From assembly GCF_001418655.1 (NCBI RefSeq), contig NZ_LIQZ01000060.1, forward strand, positions 1-33,021: a stretch of 33,021 nt of DNA. Direction: 5' to 3'. The position numbers were made by a program, and so were the translations under genes. Positions 23,432 through 32,092 of this stretch are shown in pieces. Each line of letters begins with the position of its first letter. Position 1 is the first letter of the stretch. Source of the stretch: Streptomyces phaeochromogenes. Lineage in GTDB: Bacteria > Actinomycetota > Actinomycetes > Streptomycetales > Streptomycetaceae. The notes under the pieces were generated by a model, which made no database searches, was not told where the DNA came from, and saw nothing but the letters and a program-made list of their open reading frames with translations.

Positions 23432-24655
23432 CTACGCGCGTCCGACTTCAGCCGTGTCGGACAAACCCTCCCGGCACACGTCATCCTCCCGGGCGCAGCG
23501 CACCGCGCGGTACGCGCCAATCCCGATCTCGGCGAAGTTCCGCAGGCTGTCGGTGCCGGGCACGAAATAGCCCGTGTGTCCCTGGGCGCCCCGGGCCGAC
23601 AGCACCCGCGCGCCGAACTCCGCGGACATCGGATCGGCCCCGTGACCGAGCCCGCCGACCTCCAGATGCGGTACGTCCTCGATCCAGTCGTCGGAGTCCC
23701 GTACGGCCCACACCCGTGCGGAGGTGTGCAGCTGCGCGGCCTTCTCGACCCGCATACCGGGGCTGCCCGCCACCGCTATGTCGGAGACCCGGGAGGGCAG
23801 CGAGTGCGCGGCGACACCGCAGACGACCGAGCCGTAGCTGTGGCAGTACAGGGCCACGCCGGAGCTTCCGGGCAGCGCCCGGACCAGGGCGTTGAGCCGG
23901 ACCGCGCCCTCCTCGGCGCGAATTCCGGTGGCCGCGTCCATGCCGAGCCCGCTGGGCGCCGTGTAGTCGGCCCAGGCGATGACGGCCGTACGGGTCTCCG
24001 GGCTCGCGGCCCGCTCGGCGCTGTGGAGCGACTTCGCCATGCCGACGGGCGCGGAGTACGTCTTGTTGGTGCGCTGGAAGGTCAGGAGGTTGGTGTCGAC
24101 ACCGGGCACGACGACCGAGACCCGCTCGGCCTTGTCCAGGTCCCCGAAGACCTCCGCGACCCGGCCGGAGCCCATCGGGTCGAAGGCGAGGATGTGTCGC
24201 TCCCCGCTCATCAGGTCCTCGTACCGGTGCATCCGGCGGCCGGCCTCGTACTGTCCGGTCGGCGAGAGCCGGTCGTCGTGCATGCGTTTGAGCTCGACCT
24301 TGCGTGCCTGGCCGAGGGCGATCTGGTTGGCGCGGTAGCGGAGCTGTACCGGCGCCCCGTTCATGTTGCCGACCGCCAGCGGATAGCGGGCGGCGAGCCG
24401 GGCCCGCTGCCGCGCGTCGAGCGAGGCGAAGAAGTGGGCCAGCCGGGCGGGCGTCGTCTCGTCCGGGTCGGGCAGCCGATGTCCGCCTATGTGACCGCGG
24501 TCCCAGGCGGACAGCGACGCCGCGAGCGGGGTGGTCGCTCCCCGGTGGTTGCGCACTGCTGTCCAGCCGGTGGTCGCGAGCATCACGAACACCACGGCCA
24601 GCGCGAGCAACATGCGCCAGACGTTGAGTTGGGGGGTGGAGTCGAAGGAAGTCAC
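23432..24655 (-). CDS. Membrane-anchored alpha/beta hydrolase (DUF1023 family)
   Basis: 407 residues from GTG 24655. There is no ribosome site, and a TAGTGT -10-like box (24670-24665) lies only 9 nt upstream, so the start may be nearly leaderless. One N-terminal membrane helix (MLLALAVVFVMLATTGWTAV) should anchor it with the catalytic domain outside. The domain belongs to the actinobacterial alpha/beta-hydrolase family DUF1023: VSVVVPGVDTNL, the nucleophile elbow CHSYGS in place of G-x-S-x-G, IAVAGSPGM, the acid in RDSDDWIED, and the late His in GHTGYFVPGT. The substrate is unknown. Lipid or cell-wall ester hydrolysis is plausible for an extracytoplasmic enzyme of this type. Confidence 0.88.
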   Translation of the reverse strand: MTSFDSTPQLNVWRMLLALAVVFVMLATTGWTAVRNHRGATTPLAASLSAWDRGHIGGHRLPDPDETTPARLAHFFASLDARQRARLAARYPLAVGNMNGAPVQLRYRANQIALGQARKVELKRMHDDRLSPTGQYEAGRRMHRYEDLMSGERHILAFDPMGSGRVAEVFGDLDKAERVSVVVPGVDTNLLTFQRTNKTYSAPVGMAKSLHSAERAASPETRTAVIAWADYTAPSGLGMDAATGIRAEEGAVRLNALVRALPGSSGVALYCHSYGSVVCGVAAHSLPSRVSDIAVAGSPGMRVEKAAQLHTSARVWAVRDSDDWIEDVPHLEVGGLGHGADPMSAEFGARVLSARGAQGHTGYFVPGTDSLRNFAEIGIGAYRAVRCAREDDVCREGLSDTAEVGRA

Positions 24656-24828
24656 TGAAAGGACACACTAGGAGAACGGGAGTGTCTCGCGTTAACCGAG
24701 TGAGGGGGATCACGTTTCAGGAGGGGTAATTGGGTAAAACCGGGCACATATAGAGTCACCCGGTCACCCTGTGTAGGTGCGTGACAAGCCCTGCCGCAGG
24801 CGGAGTTCGACCCTGCGTGTGACTGTCG

Positions 24829-25497
24829 TCACTCAGTGTCCGTACGGTCGTTCCCGTCGTCCGTATGCCAGTTCTCCGTCAACGCGGGCCCCACCTGGTC
24901 GAGATACGAGGCGGTCAGCTCGCGCATCGCCGCCACGCTGAAGTCCTCGCCCGCGCCCCAGAGCCGGCCCGTCAGCCGCATCACCCCGCCGAAAACGGCC
25001 ATGGCCACACGTGGTCGGGGATCGGTGTCCACGTCGAGGCCCTCGCGCTCGGCGATCACTCGCGCGAGTTCCTCCTCCAGTCCCTCCTGGCGGCGCAGGT
25101 GGGCGGCGAGCAGCGCGGGTGTCGACTCGATCAACTGGAAGGCCCGCATGTGCAGTTCGAGCGGGATGACGGCCTCGATGGCCTCGCCGATGGTGTCCCA
25201 GCTCGCCATGACGGCCCGGCGCAGCGCCTCCAGCGGGGCCTCGTGGGCAGGGCGCCCGCGCACCGCCTCGACGAAATGCGACTCGGCCATCTCCTGGACG
25301 GCGAAGGCGGCGTCCTCCTTGCCCGCGAAGTAGCGGAAGAACGTGCGCTGCGAGACGTCGACGGCCTCGACGATCTCGTCGACGGTCGTCCGCTCGTACC
25401 CCTGCGTCGTGAACAACTCCAGGGCGGCCCGCACCAGGGCGTCCCGGGTGCGCTGCTTCTTGAGCTCGCGCAGCCCCGGCCGTGACGCCGTGTCCAT
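24829..25497 (-). CDS. TetR-family regulator of the adjacent MFS efflux gene
   Basis: 222 residues from ATG 25497, with AAGAGG upstream. The DNA-binding domain is typical: RTRDALVRAALELFTTQGYE, then TTVDEIVEAVDVSQRTFFRYFAGKEDAA. The RTFFRYF recognition helix is common in actinobacterial TetR proteins. The C-terminal ligand domain (about 65-200) follows the TetR_C helical pattern with LRRQEGLEEELARVIAEREG. It is divergent from the DHA2 transporter, and a cluster of TGACA/TGTCA half-sites overlaps the transporter promoter, so repression relieved by the transporter substrate is likely. The 219-bp gap also carries short tandem duplications near the TetR start. Confidence 0.9.
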   Translation of the reverse strand: MDTASRPGLRELKKQRTRDALVRAALELFTTQGYERTTVDEIVEAVDVSQRTFFRYFAGKEDAAFAVQEMAESHFVEAVRGRPAHEAPLEALRRAVMASWDTIGEAIEAVIPLELHMRAFQLIESTPALLAAHLRRQEGLEEELARVIAEREGLDVDTDPRPRVAMAVFGGVMRLTGRLWGAGEDFSVAAMRELTASYLDQVGPALTENWHTDDGNDRTDTE

Positions 25498-25517
25498 GGA
25501 ACCTCTTCCCGTCTTCG

Positions 25518-25611
25518 TGTTTCCGCGTCCGCATGTTTCTGCGTCTGCCTCGTCCCTCCGGCGCGCCGCAGGTGCCCGTGCAGATGCCGGAGGTGCCCGT
25601 GCGGATGTCCG
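25518..25611. repeat. Two short tandem duplications in the TetR leader
   Basis: A 16-bp unit (TGTTTCCGCGTCCGCA, 25518-25533) is repeated with three changes at 25534-25549. A 21-bp unit (25570-25590) is repeated with a few changes at 25591-25611, and the shared part is AGGTGCCCGTGC. They lie 21-114 bp upstream of the TetR start. They look like replication slippage and hold no obvious operator. Confidence 0.6.
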
Positions 25612-25654
25612 TACGGGTGTCCGTTCGCCCGGCTGAGCCTATCCGTGAGTGACG

Positions 25655-25710
25655 TGACAGTTACCGACTTGTGAATTGGTTTGTCAACTGTCAGTGGCTG
25701 TCATTAGCCT
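25655..25710 (+). promoter_or_regulatory. MFS promoter (leaderless type) with overlapping TetR operator cluster
   Basis: TTGTCA (-35, 25681-25686), 18 bp, then TAGCCT (-10, 25705-25710). Six bases later comes the ATG of the transporter. Around it are repeated half-sites: TGACAGTT (25655-25662) is inverted 23 bp later as AACTGTCA (25686-25693). TGTCA occurs three times in 25682-25703, overlapping the -35 and spacer. Binding there would block RNA polymerase. Confidence 0.65.
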
Positions 25711-25716
25711 CGATGC

Positions 25717-27336
25717 ATGACTAGTCAGACCACCGTCGACACGACCGGCCCGGCCGACAAGGCTCCGCCCGCCGCCCCCGGTCCGACCCCGGGCAAGGGG
25801 CTGCGCGGCCACCCTTGGTACACCCTGTTCACCGTGGCCGTGGGCGTGATGATGGTGGCCCTGGACGGCACCATCGTGGCCATCGCCAACCCGGCCATCC
25901 AGAAGGACCTGAACGCCAGCTTCGCGGACGTTCAGTGGATCACCAACGGCTACTTCCTCGCCCTCGCCGTCACGCTGATCACGGCGGGCAAGCTCGGCGA
26001 CCGGTTCGGCCACCGGCAGACCTTCCTGATAGGCGTGGTCGGCTTCGCGGCGGCCTCGGGGGCCATCGGCCTCTCCGACAGCATCGCCTTCGTGGTCGTC
26101 TTCCGAGTGCTCCAGGGCCTGTTCGGCGCACTGCTGATGCCGGCCGCGCTCGGTCTGCTGCGCGCCACCTTCCCGGCCGAGAAGCTGAACATGGCGATCG
26201 GCATCTGGGGCATGGTCATCGGCGCCTCCACCGCGGGCGGCCCGATCCTCGGCGGTGTGCTCGTCGAGCACGTCAGCTGGCAGTCCGTCTTCTTCATCAA
26301 CGTGCCGGTCGGCATCATCGCGGTCGTCCTCGGCGCGGTGATCCTCACCGACCACCGCGCGGAGAACGCGCCGCGCTCCTTCGACCTCCCCGGCATCGGC
26401 CTGCTGTCCGGCGCCATGTTCTGCCTGGTCTGGGCGCTCATCAAGGCTCCGGAGTGGGGCTGGGGCGACGCCATGACGTGGTCGTTCCTGGCCATCTCGG
26501 TGCTCGGCTTCGCGCTGTTCGCGTACTGGGAGAACAGGGTCGCCGAGCCGCTCATCCCGCTCGGGCTCTTCCGCTCCGTGGCGCTGTCGGCCGGTGTGGT
26601 CCTGATGGTCCTCATGGCGATCGCCTTCATGGGCGGCCTGTTCTTCGTCACCTTCTACCTGCAGAACGTGCACGGGATGAGCCCGATCGACGCGGGCCTG
26701 CACCTGCTGCCGCTCACCGGCATGATGATCGTCGGCTCGCCCCTGGCCGGCGCGATGATCACCAAGACGGGACCGCGCATCCCGCTCGCGGGCGGCATGG
26801 CGCTCACGGCCATCGCCATGTTCGGTGTCTCGACGCTGGAGACCGACACGAGCAGCGGGCTCATGTCGATCTGGTTCGCGCTCCTCGGCCTCGGCCTCGC
26901 GCCGGTGATGGTCGGCGCCACGGAGGTCATCGTGGGCAACGCGCCGATGGAGCTCTCCGGTGTCGCCGGCGGTCTCCAGCAGGCCGCGATGCAGATCGGC
27001 GGCAGCCTCGGTACGGCGGTCCTGGGTGCCGTGATGGCCTCCAAGGTCGACGGCGACCTCGCGGGCAACTGGGCGGACGCGGGCCTTCCGCAGCTCACCC
27101 CGGACCAGCTCGACCAGGCCAAGGAGGCGGTCCAGGTCGGCGCACCGCCGGTGGCACCGGGCACGCCGTCCGAGATCGCCGAGAAGATCACGGACGTCGC
27201 GCACGACACGTTCATCTCCGGCATGAGCCTGGCGAGCCTGGTCGCGGCCGGTGTCGCCTTCGTGGCCATCTTCGTCGCCTTCCTCACCAAGCGGGGGGCC
27301 AACGCGGAAGCGGGCGCGGGAGTCGGACACATCTAG
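25717..27336 (+). CDS. MFS drug efflux transporter, DHA2 (14-TM, EmrB/QacA) family
   Basis: 539 residues from ATG 25717, with no ribosome site but a promoter placed for leaderless mRNA. It is a proton-driven exporter in the cytoplasmic membrane. Length and the spread of hydrophobic helices fit 14 segments. Signature motifs are the DHA motif D1 (ALDGTIVAIANPAI), motif A (GKLGDRFGHRQ) and the antiporter motif C (GASTAGGPILGG). The Pro/Ala-rich N-terminal 28 residues are cytoplasmic. A loop near 440-490 (ADAGLPQLTPDQLDQAKEAV) precedes the last helix. It is paired with a divergent TetR regulator. The substrate is probably a toxic small molecule but cannot be named. A perfect hairpin terminator follows. 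Confidence 0.95.
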   Translation: MTSQTTVDTTGPADKAPPAAPGPTPGKGLRGHPWYTLFTVAVGVMMVALDGTIVAIANPAIQKDLNASFADVQWITNGYFLALAVTLITAGKLGDRFGHRQTFLIGVVGFAAASGAIGLSDSIAFVVVFRVLQGLFGALLMPAALGLLRATFPAEKLNMAIGIWGMVIGASTAGGPILGGVLVEHVSWQSVFFINVPVGIIAVVLGAVILTDHRAENAPRSFDLPGIGLLSGAMFCLVWALIKAPEWGWGDAMTWSFLAISVLGFALFAYWENRVAEPLIPLGLFRSVALSAGVVLMVLMAIAFMGGLFFVTFYLQNVHGMSPIDAGLHLLPLTGMMIVGSPLAGAMITKTGPRIPLAGGMALTAIAMFGVSTLETDTSSGLMSIWFALLGLGLAPVMVGATEVIVGNAPMELSGVAGGLQQAAMQIGGSLGTAVLGAVMASKVDGDLAGNWADAGLPQLTPDQLDQAKEAVQVGAPPVAPGTPSEIAEKITDVAHDTFISGMSLASLVAAGVAFVAIFVAFLTKRGANAEAGAGVGHI

Positions 27337-27376
27337 TCCGCTCTTCGTTCGTCTCTGACGGCCATCTCCGGTCCGG

Positions 27377-27400
27377 CCCCGCCGAGTTCACTCGGCGGGG
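27377..27400 (+). terminator. Terminator of the MFS gene
   Basis: A perfect 10-bp stem (CCCCGCCGAG / CTCGGCGGGG) with a TTCA loop is followed by CTTT, 40 bp after the transporter stop. This is a strong intrinsic terminator by Streptomyces standards. Confidence 0.88.
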
Positions 27401-27650
27401 CTTTCGCCTATCAGGGTGACGTCGTTCCGTATGACTTTCATATCGGTCGCGCCGCAGGTCAGAGTGCTCTCAACTGGTCCGTGGGAAGCGGGCAGTTCGG
27501 TGAGGCCGGGGCGCGCTGCCGGAGGGGGGCGGCGCGCCACGGAACCAGTGGGAGAAAAAGTACGGGTCTGAACCGAACGGACCGGGGTACCCGGCTTCCG
27601 AGCCCGAACCGGCCGGCATGCGGCCGGCTCAGAGGTCCAGGGAGTTGATG
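27401..27650 (+). other. 250-bp non-coding stretch with two hairpins upstream of the small membrane protein gene
   Basis: After the MFS terminator there is no convincing gene. It contains a short dyad TATGA-CTT-TCATA (27430-27442). A strong stem at 27510-27538 pairs GGCGCGCTGCC with GGCGGCGCGCC, containing one G-T pair. A second stem at 27609-27627 pairs CCGGCCG with CGGCCGG, just before the ribosome site of the next gene. The promoter of that gene must lie here, but I could not single it out. Confidence 0.5.
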
Positions 27651-27956
27651 ATGGCGGGCTTCGGTCACACCACGCGCAAACACCCTCGCTCACGGAGCCG
27701 TACGAGGCGTCGGAGCGGGCCGGACCGCGCGACGCTCGGAATCATCGGAGTCATCTGCGCGGTCGCCGGGTTCTTCGTGCTGGGGATCATCCTCGGCCCA
27801 CTGGCGATCGCCTGCGGATGGCTGGCCATGGGACGCCGCTGGAACGGCGCCCGCCCAATGCCGGCGCTCATCGCGCTGGTACTGGGTGCGATAGACACGA
27901 TCCTGGCGATCGTGTGGATGGCCGGAACGGCAGGCCCCGGCAGCGGGATGTTCTAG
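27651..27956 (+). CDS. Small DUF4190-like membrane protein
   Basis: 101 residues from ATG 27651, with GGGAG 6 nt upstream. The overlapping ATG at 27648 has only 3 nt spacing. A very basic N-terminus (HTTRKHPRSRSRTRRRSG) is followed by two transmembrane segments, ATLGIIGVICAVAGFFVLGI and ALIALVLGAIDTILAIVWMA. Between them is the loop GPLAIACGWLAMGRRW typical of DUF4190-type proteins. The basic segment should stay inside the cell. The function of the family is unknown. It is convergent with the potassium-channel gene across a large palindrome. Confidence 0.82.
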   Translation: MAGFGHTTRKHPRSRSRTRRRSGPDRATLGIIGVICAVAGFFVLGIILGPLAIACGWLAMGRRWNGARPMPALIALVLGAIDTILAIVWMAGTAGPGSGMF

Positions 27957-27980
27957 CCGAACTGTGACGGACCGTGCTGC

Positions 27981-28115
27981 GGGTTGGTTGGCAGGTGCGG
28001 GTCGTTCGCGGCTGGCCGCGCAGTTCCCCGCGCCCCTAAAAGGCGTGCCTCTCTTTTCAGGGGCGCGGGGAACTGCGCACCAGCACCCCACCCACCCGCA
28101 CCTGGCGACCAACCC
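27981..28115. repeat. 135-bp near-perfect palindrome of two opposed repeat copies, likely bidirectional terminator
   Basis: Inner arms: the 20-mer at 28018-28037 and its exact reverse complement at 28059-28078. Outer arms: 22 bp at 27981-28002 and 28094-28115, matching at 20 of 22 positions. The 21-nt centre holds AAAAGG and CTCTTTT, which extend the stem a little. It fills the gap between the convergent DUF4190-like and channel genes, so the RNA from either side would fold into a long hairpin. Confidence 0.85.
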
Positions 28116-28124
28116 GCGGAGCGC

Positions 28125-28937
28125 TCAGCTCAACTGCTCCTCCGCGGCGCCAGCCTGATGCGGAATCTTCCCGGACGCGGACGCGGACACAGCGGCTGAG
28201 GTAGAGGCCGACGCCGAGTCGGACAACGCGGCAACCTGCGCCCGCAGCGCCCGCACCTCCTCCGCCAGCGCCTCGATCGCCGCGGTCTGCCGCCGTTCCT
28301 CCACATCGTCCGACTCGAACCGCGATATGAACCACGCGGCGATATTGGCGGTCACGACACCGAGAAGCGCGATCCCGGACAGCATCAGCCCGACCGCTAT
28401 CATCCGCCCGAGCCCGGTGGTCGGAGCGTGATCGCCGTACCCGACGGTCGTCATCGTGGTGAACGACCACCACACCGCGTCACCCAGCGTCCTGATGTTG
28501 CCCTCGGGCGACTCCCGTTCGACGGACAGCACGGCGAGCGAGCCGAACATCAGCAGCGCCACCACCGCACCCACGACATACGTGGTCAGCCGTATCTGCG
28601 GCGCCATCCGGGCCCGCTGCCCGACGAGCAGCAACGTGGAGACGAGCCGCAACAGCCGGATCGGCTGGATGAGCGGCAACAGCACCGCGCACAGATCGAG
28701 CCAGTGCGTACGGACGAACTCCCGCCGCCGGTCGGTGAGAGCGAGCCGTACGAGATAGTCCAGGGCGAACAACCCCCAGACCGCCCACTCCACCCGCGTG
28801 CACCAGGAGGTCACCTCCCGGTCGGCCTCGGGCCACACGATCGGCACGGCATAGGCAACGGCAAACGCCACCGCGAGCCCCAACAAGGGCCGCTGCGTGC
28901 GCTGCTCCCAACGGTCCTGCGCCGACTGCTGCTTCAT
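28125..28937 (-). CDS. Voltage-gated-type potassium channel protein
   Basis: 270 residues from ATG 28937 (MKQQSAQDRWEQRTQRPLLG). The frame is open to 28988, but that extension has no ribosome site. Six transmembrane segments are visible. The fourth carries spaced Arg residues (IQPIRLLRLVSTLLLVGQRAR), a reduced voltage sensor. The pore helix and selectivity filter are WWSFTTMTTVGYGDHAPT. The C-terminus is a coiled coil (DDVEERRQTAAIEALAEEVRALRAQVAAL), probably for tetramer assembly, followed by a Ser/Ala tail. It should conduct K+ across the cytoplasmic membrane. Its physiological role in Streptomyces is unknown to me. It lies 133 bp upstream of the aceE 3' end on the same strand, but a hairpin between them argues for separate transcripts. 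Confidence 0.93.
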   Translation of the reverse strand: MKQQSAQDRWEQRTQRPLLGLAVAFAVAYAVPIVWPEADREVTSWCTRVEWAVWGLFALDYLVRLALTDRRREFVRTHWLDLCAVLLPLIQPIRLLRLVSTLLLVGQRARMAPQIRLTTYVVGAVVALLMFGSLAVLSVERESPEGNIRTLGDAVWWSFTTMTTVGYGDHAPTTGLGRMIAVGLMLSGIALLGVVTANIAAWFISRFESDDVEERRQTAAIEALAEEVRALRAQVAALSDSASASTSAAVSASASGKIPHQAGAAEEQLS

Positions 28938-29009
28938 GCGCGCATAGTAGAAAACGCGAAGGGGCGGCGTGACCTGTGGCCACACCACCCCTACCGCACT
29001 GTGCTAGAC

Positions 29010-29031
29010 GCGCCCCTGGTCTCAGGGGCGC
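29010..29031 (-). terminator. Stem-loop after aceE, made from a degenerate repeat copy
   Basis: GCGCCCCT (29010-29017) and AGGGGCGC (29024-29031) form a perfect 8-bp stem around GGTCTC, 40 bp downstream of the aceE stop. The right arm continues as GGGGCTGGTCGCGC, a degenerate leftward copy of the window's 20-bp repeat. Confidence 0.65.
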
Positions 29032-29070
29032 GGGGCTGGTCGCGCCCACGCCCCCGCAGACGACTACGGC

Positions 29071-31818
29071 TCAGGCATCTCCCCCGGCAGCGCCGGGATC
29101 TGCGGCAGCCGCGTCCAGCAACTGATACCGGTCGATCGCCTGCTTGAGCACGGACCGGTCGACCTTGCCCTCGCGCGCGAGTTCCGTCAGCACCCCCACC
29201 ACGATCGACTGCGCGTCGATGTGGAAGAACCGCCGAGCGGCCCCCCGGGTGTCGGCGAAGCCGAACCCGTCGGCACCCAGCGACTGGTAGGTCCCCGGCA
29301 CCCAGCGAGCGATCTGGTCCGGCACCGACCGCATCCAGTCGGAGACGGCCACGAACGGACCCTGCGCCCCGGACAGCTTCTGCGTCACATAGGGAACCCG
29401 CTGCTCCTCCTCGGGGTGCAGCAGATTGTGCCGCTCCACCTCGACGGCCTCGCGCCGCAACTCGTTCCAGGAGGTCGCCGACCAGACATCGGCCCGTACG
29501 TTCCACTCCTCGGCGAGGATCCGCTGGGCCTCGACGGCCCACGGCACGGCGACACCGGACGCCATGATCTGCGCCGGGATGGAGCCCGAAGTGCCCTCCG
29601 CGTAGCGGTGGATGCCCTTCAGGATGCCGTCGACGTCCACGCCCTCCGGCTCGGCGGGGTGCTGGATCGGCTCGTTGTAGACGGTGAGGTAGTAGAAGAC
29701 GTCCTCGCCGTGCGGGTGCTCGGCGGACGAGCCGTACATCCGCCGCAGCCCGTCCTGCACGATGTGCGCGATCTCGAACCCGTAGGCCGGGTCGTACGCG
29801 ACACACCCCGGGTTCGTCGAGGCGAGCAACTGCGAGTGCCCGTCCGCGTGCTGCAGACCCTCACCGGTCAGAGTCGTACGACCGGCGGTCGCGCCCAGTA
29901 CAAAGCCGCGCGACAACTGGTCGGCCATCTGCCAGAACTGGTCGCCGGTGCGCTGGAAACCGAACATCGAGTAGAAGACGTACACCGGGATGAGCGGTTC
30001 GCCGTGCGTGGCGTACGCCGAGCCGGCCGCGATCAGTGAGGCCGTACAGCCCGCCTCGGAGATGCCGTCGTGCAGCATCTGCCCGGTCGGCGACTCCTTG
30101 TACGCGAGGAGCAGGTCGCGGTCCACTGCCTCGTACTGCTGGCCGAGCGGGTTGTAGATCTTCGCGCTCGGGAAGAACGAGTCCATGCCGAACGTGCGGT
30201 ACTCGTCCGGCGCGATCAGCACGAACCGCTTGCCGATCTCCTTGTCCCGCATGAGGTCCTTGAGCAGCCGTACGAACGCCATGGTGGTGGCGATCGACTG
30301 CTGACCCGAACCCTTCTTCACACTCGCGTACGTCTTGTCCTCGGGCAGGGCGAGCGGCTTCGACCGCACGACGCGCGTCGGGACGTACCCGCCGAGCCCC
30401 TTGCGGCGGTCGTGCATGTACTGGATCTCCTCCGAGTTCCGGCCCGGGTGGTAGTACGGCGGCGCGCCGGACTCCAGCTCCTGGTCGGAGATCGGCAGGT
30501 GCAGCCGGTCGCGGAAGCCCTTGAGGTCGGCGACCGTCAGCTTCTTCATCTGGTGCGTGGCGTTGCGGCCCTCGAAGTTCGGGCCGAGCGTCCAGCCCTT
30601 GACCGTCTGCGCGAGGATCACGGTCGGCTGGCCGCTGTGCGCCTTGGCCGCCGCGTAGGCCGCGTAGACCTTCTTGTGGTCGTGACCGCCGCGGCCCAGG
30701 TGCAGGATCTGGTCGTCGGTCATGTTCTCGACCATCGCCCGCAGCCGGTGGTCGTGACCGAAGAAGTGGTCGCGGATGTACGCGCCGGTCTCGGTGGCGT
30801 ACGTCTGGAACTGTCCGTCGGGCGTGGTGTTCAGCTGGTTGACGAGCACGCCGTCGCGGTCCTGCGCGAGCAGCGGGTCCCAACTGCGGTCCCAGACCAG
30901 CTTGATGACGTTCCAGCCGGCGCCGCGGAACTGCGACTCCAGCTCCTGGATGATCTTTCCGTTGCCGCGCACCGGACCGTCAAGTCGCTGCAGATTGCAG
31001 TTGACGACGAACGTGAGGTTGTCCAGGCCCTCGCGCGCGGCGATGGACAGCTGGCCGAGGGACTCGGGCTCGTCCATCTCGCCGTCACCGAGAAACGCCC
31101 AAACGTGGGACTTGGAGGTGTCCGCGATACCGCGCGCCTCCATGTAGCGGTTCATGCGCGCCTGGAAGATCGCGCCGAGCGGACCGAGGCCCATCGAGAC
31201 CGTCGGGAACTCCCAGAAGTCCGGCATCGACCGCGGGTGCGGGTACGACGACAGGCCGTTCGGCGCCTTGGACTTCTCCTGGCGGAAGGCGTCGAGCTGC
31301 TGCTCGCTCAGCCGGTCCAGCATGAACGCGCGGGCGTAGATGCCGGGGGAGGCGTGCCCCTGGAAGAAGATCTGGTCGCCGCCGTCGCCCTCGTCCTTGC
31401 CGCGGAAGAAGTGGTTGAAGCCCACGTCGTAGAGGGAGGCGGAGGACGCGAAGGTGGCGATGTGGCCGCCGACGCCGATTCCGGGGCGCTGGGCCCTGGA
31501 CACCATCACGGCCGCGTTCCAGCGGGTCGCGTTCAGGATCTTGCGCTCGATCTCCTCGTTGCCGGGGAAGAAAGGCTCGTCCTTGGTGGCGATGGTGTTG
31601 ACGTAGTCCGTGCTGCGCATCTCCGGCACGGCCACGCGCTTTTCGCGGGCCCGTTCGATCAGTCGCAGCATGAGATAGCGGGCCCGCTCCCGGCCCCGCT
31701 GGTCGACGGCGGCGTCGAGGGAGTCGAGCCACTCCTGGGTCTCTTCTGGATCGAAGTCAGGGACCTGACTCGGAAGGCCGCCAATGATGATCGGGTTGCG
31801 ATCGGGTCCGGAAGCCAC
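29071..31818 (-). CDS. aceE: Pyruvate dehydrogenase E1 component, homodimeric type
   Basis: 915 residues from GTG 31818, with AAGGA 5 nt upstream. AceE decarboxylates pyruvate with thiamine diphosphate and passes the acetyl group to the lipoyl E2 subunit, giving acetyl-CoA. The single-chain type is used in Streptomyces and other actinobacteria. The thiamine motif GDG (244-246, [15 protein letters not shown]) ends at NCN (273-275). Other family hallmarks are [31 protein letters not shown]-like [21 protein letters not shown]-like [10 protein letters not shown] and the C-terminal [18 protein letters not shown]. Length is normal for the family. E2 and E3 genes are not in the window, as usual for Streptomyces. 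The leader carries phased A-tracts. It feeds acetyl-CoA to the fatty-acid pathway encoded 12 kb away. Confidence 0.97.
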   Translation of the reverse strand: MASGPDRNPIIIGGLPSQVPDFDPEETQEWLDSLDAAVDQRGRERARYLMLRLIERAREKRVAVPEMRSTDYVNTIATKDEPFFPGNEEIERKILNATRWNAAVMVSRAQRPGIGVGGHIATFASSASLYDVGFNHFFRGKDEGDGGDQIFFQGHASPGIYARAFMLDRLSEQQLDAFRQEKSKAPNGLSSYPHPRSMPDFWEFPTVSMGLGPLGAIFQARMNRYMEARGIADTSKSHVWAFLGDGEMDEPESLGQLSIAAREGLDNLTFVVNCNLQRLDGPVRGNGKIIQELESQFRGAGWNVIKLVWDRSWDPLLAQDRDGVLVNQLNTTPDGQFQTYATETGAYIRDHFFGHDHRLRAMVENMTDDQILHLGRGGHDHKKVYAAYAAAKAHSGQPTVILAQTVKGWTLGPNFEGRNATHQMKKLTVADLKGFRDRLHLPISDQELESGAPPYYHPGRNSEEIQYMHDRRKGLGGYVPTRVVRSKPLALPEDKTYASVKKGSGQQSIATTMAFVRLLKDLMRDKEIGKRFVLIAPDEYRTFGMDSFFPSAKIYNPLGQQYEAVDRDLLLAYKESPTGQMLHDGISEAGCTASLIAAGSAYATHGEPLIPVYVFYSMFGFQRTGDQFWQMADQLSRGFVLGATAGRTTLTGEGLQHADGHSQLLASTNPGCVAYDPAYGFEIAHIVQDGLRRMYGSSAEHPHGEDVFYYLTVYNEPIQHPAEPEGVDVDGILKGIHRYAEGTSGSIPAQIMASGVAVPWAVEAQRILAEEWNVRADVWSATSWNELRREAVEVERHNLLHPEEEQRVPYVTQKLSGAQGPFVAVSDWMRSVPDQIARWVPGTYQSLGADGFGFADTRGAARRFFHIDAQSIVVGVLTELAREGKVDRSVLKQAIDRYQLLDAAAADPGAAGGDA

Positions 31819-31843
31819 GCTGTTCCTTCGCTCTCAGGGGGCC

Positions 31844-31966
31844 GCTTTTTCTCGGTTTTTCTCGGTTTTTTCTTGGGGGGTCTCTCTGGTTACCTGGGTC
31901 TCTGCACCGTTCCCCATCGTGTACCTCGGGGGCGGAAACGTCATCTCTACCGAGAGGTAACCGAGA
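31844..31966 (-). promoter_or_regulatory. aceE upstream element: phased A-tracts and opposed heptamer pairs
   Basis: On the aceE strand, three A5-A6 tracts recur every 10 bp (31871-31866, 31860-31856, 31850-31846) as part of a CCGAGAAAAA unit. Phased A-tracts bend DNA. The heptamer ACCGAGA occurs twice on the minus strand (31866-31860 and 31856-31850) and twice on the plus strand (31949-31955 and 31960-31966), each pair 10-11 bp apart. GGTTACC and GGTAACC lie between and next to them. This looks like a binding array, though part of it may be leader RNA. Confidence 0.45.
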
Positions 31967-32092
31967 CGTTCGCCCCGTCCCCCAAAGGGCGGGCCCGGCA
32001 AATCGCAACGATACGCCCGACCCGTGACGCGTACCGCAAAGCCTTTCGAGTCCCGTACCCTCGTAGGGTTCGTAAATCCACAAATGGGGCAG

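Noticed and set aside
25684..27330. 548-codon minus-strand frame opposite the MFS gene
   Set aside because: It is antisense to a complete DHA2 transporter, and its His/Asp/Glu/Arg-rich composition is a codon-bias artefact.
27388..27693. 101-codon minus-strand frame after the MFS terminator
   Set aside because: Third-position GC is low for this genome by eye. Its stop codon lies in the MFS terminator loop, and no family is recognised. A weak possibility only.
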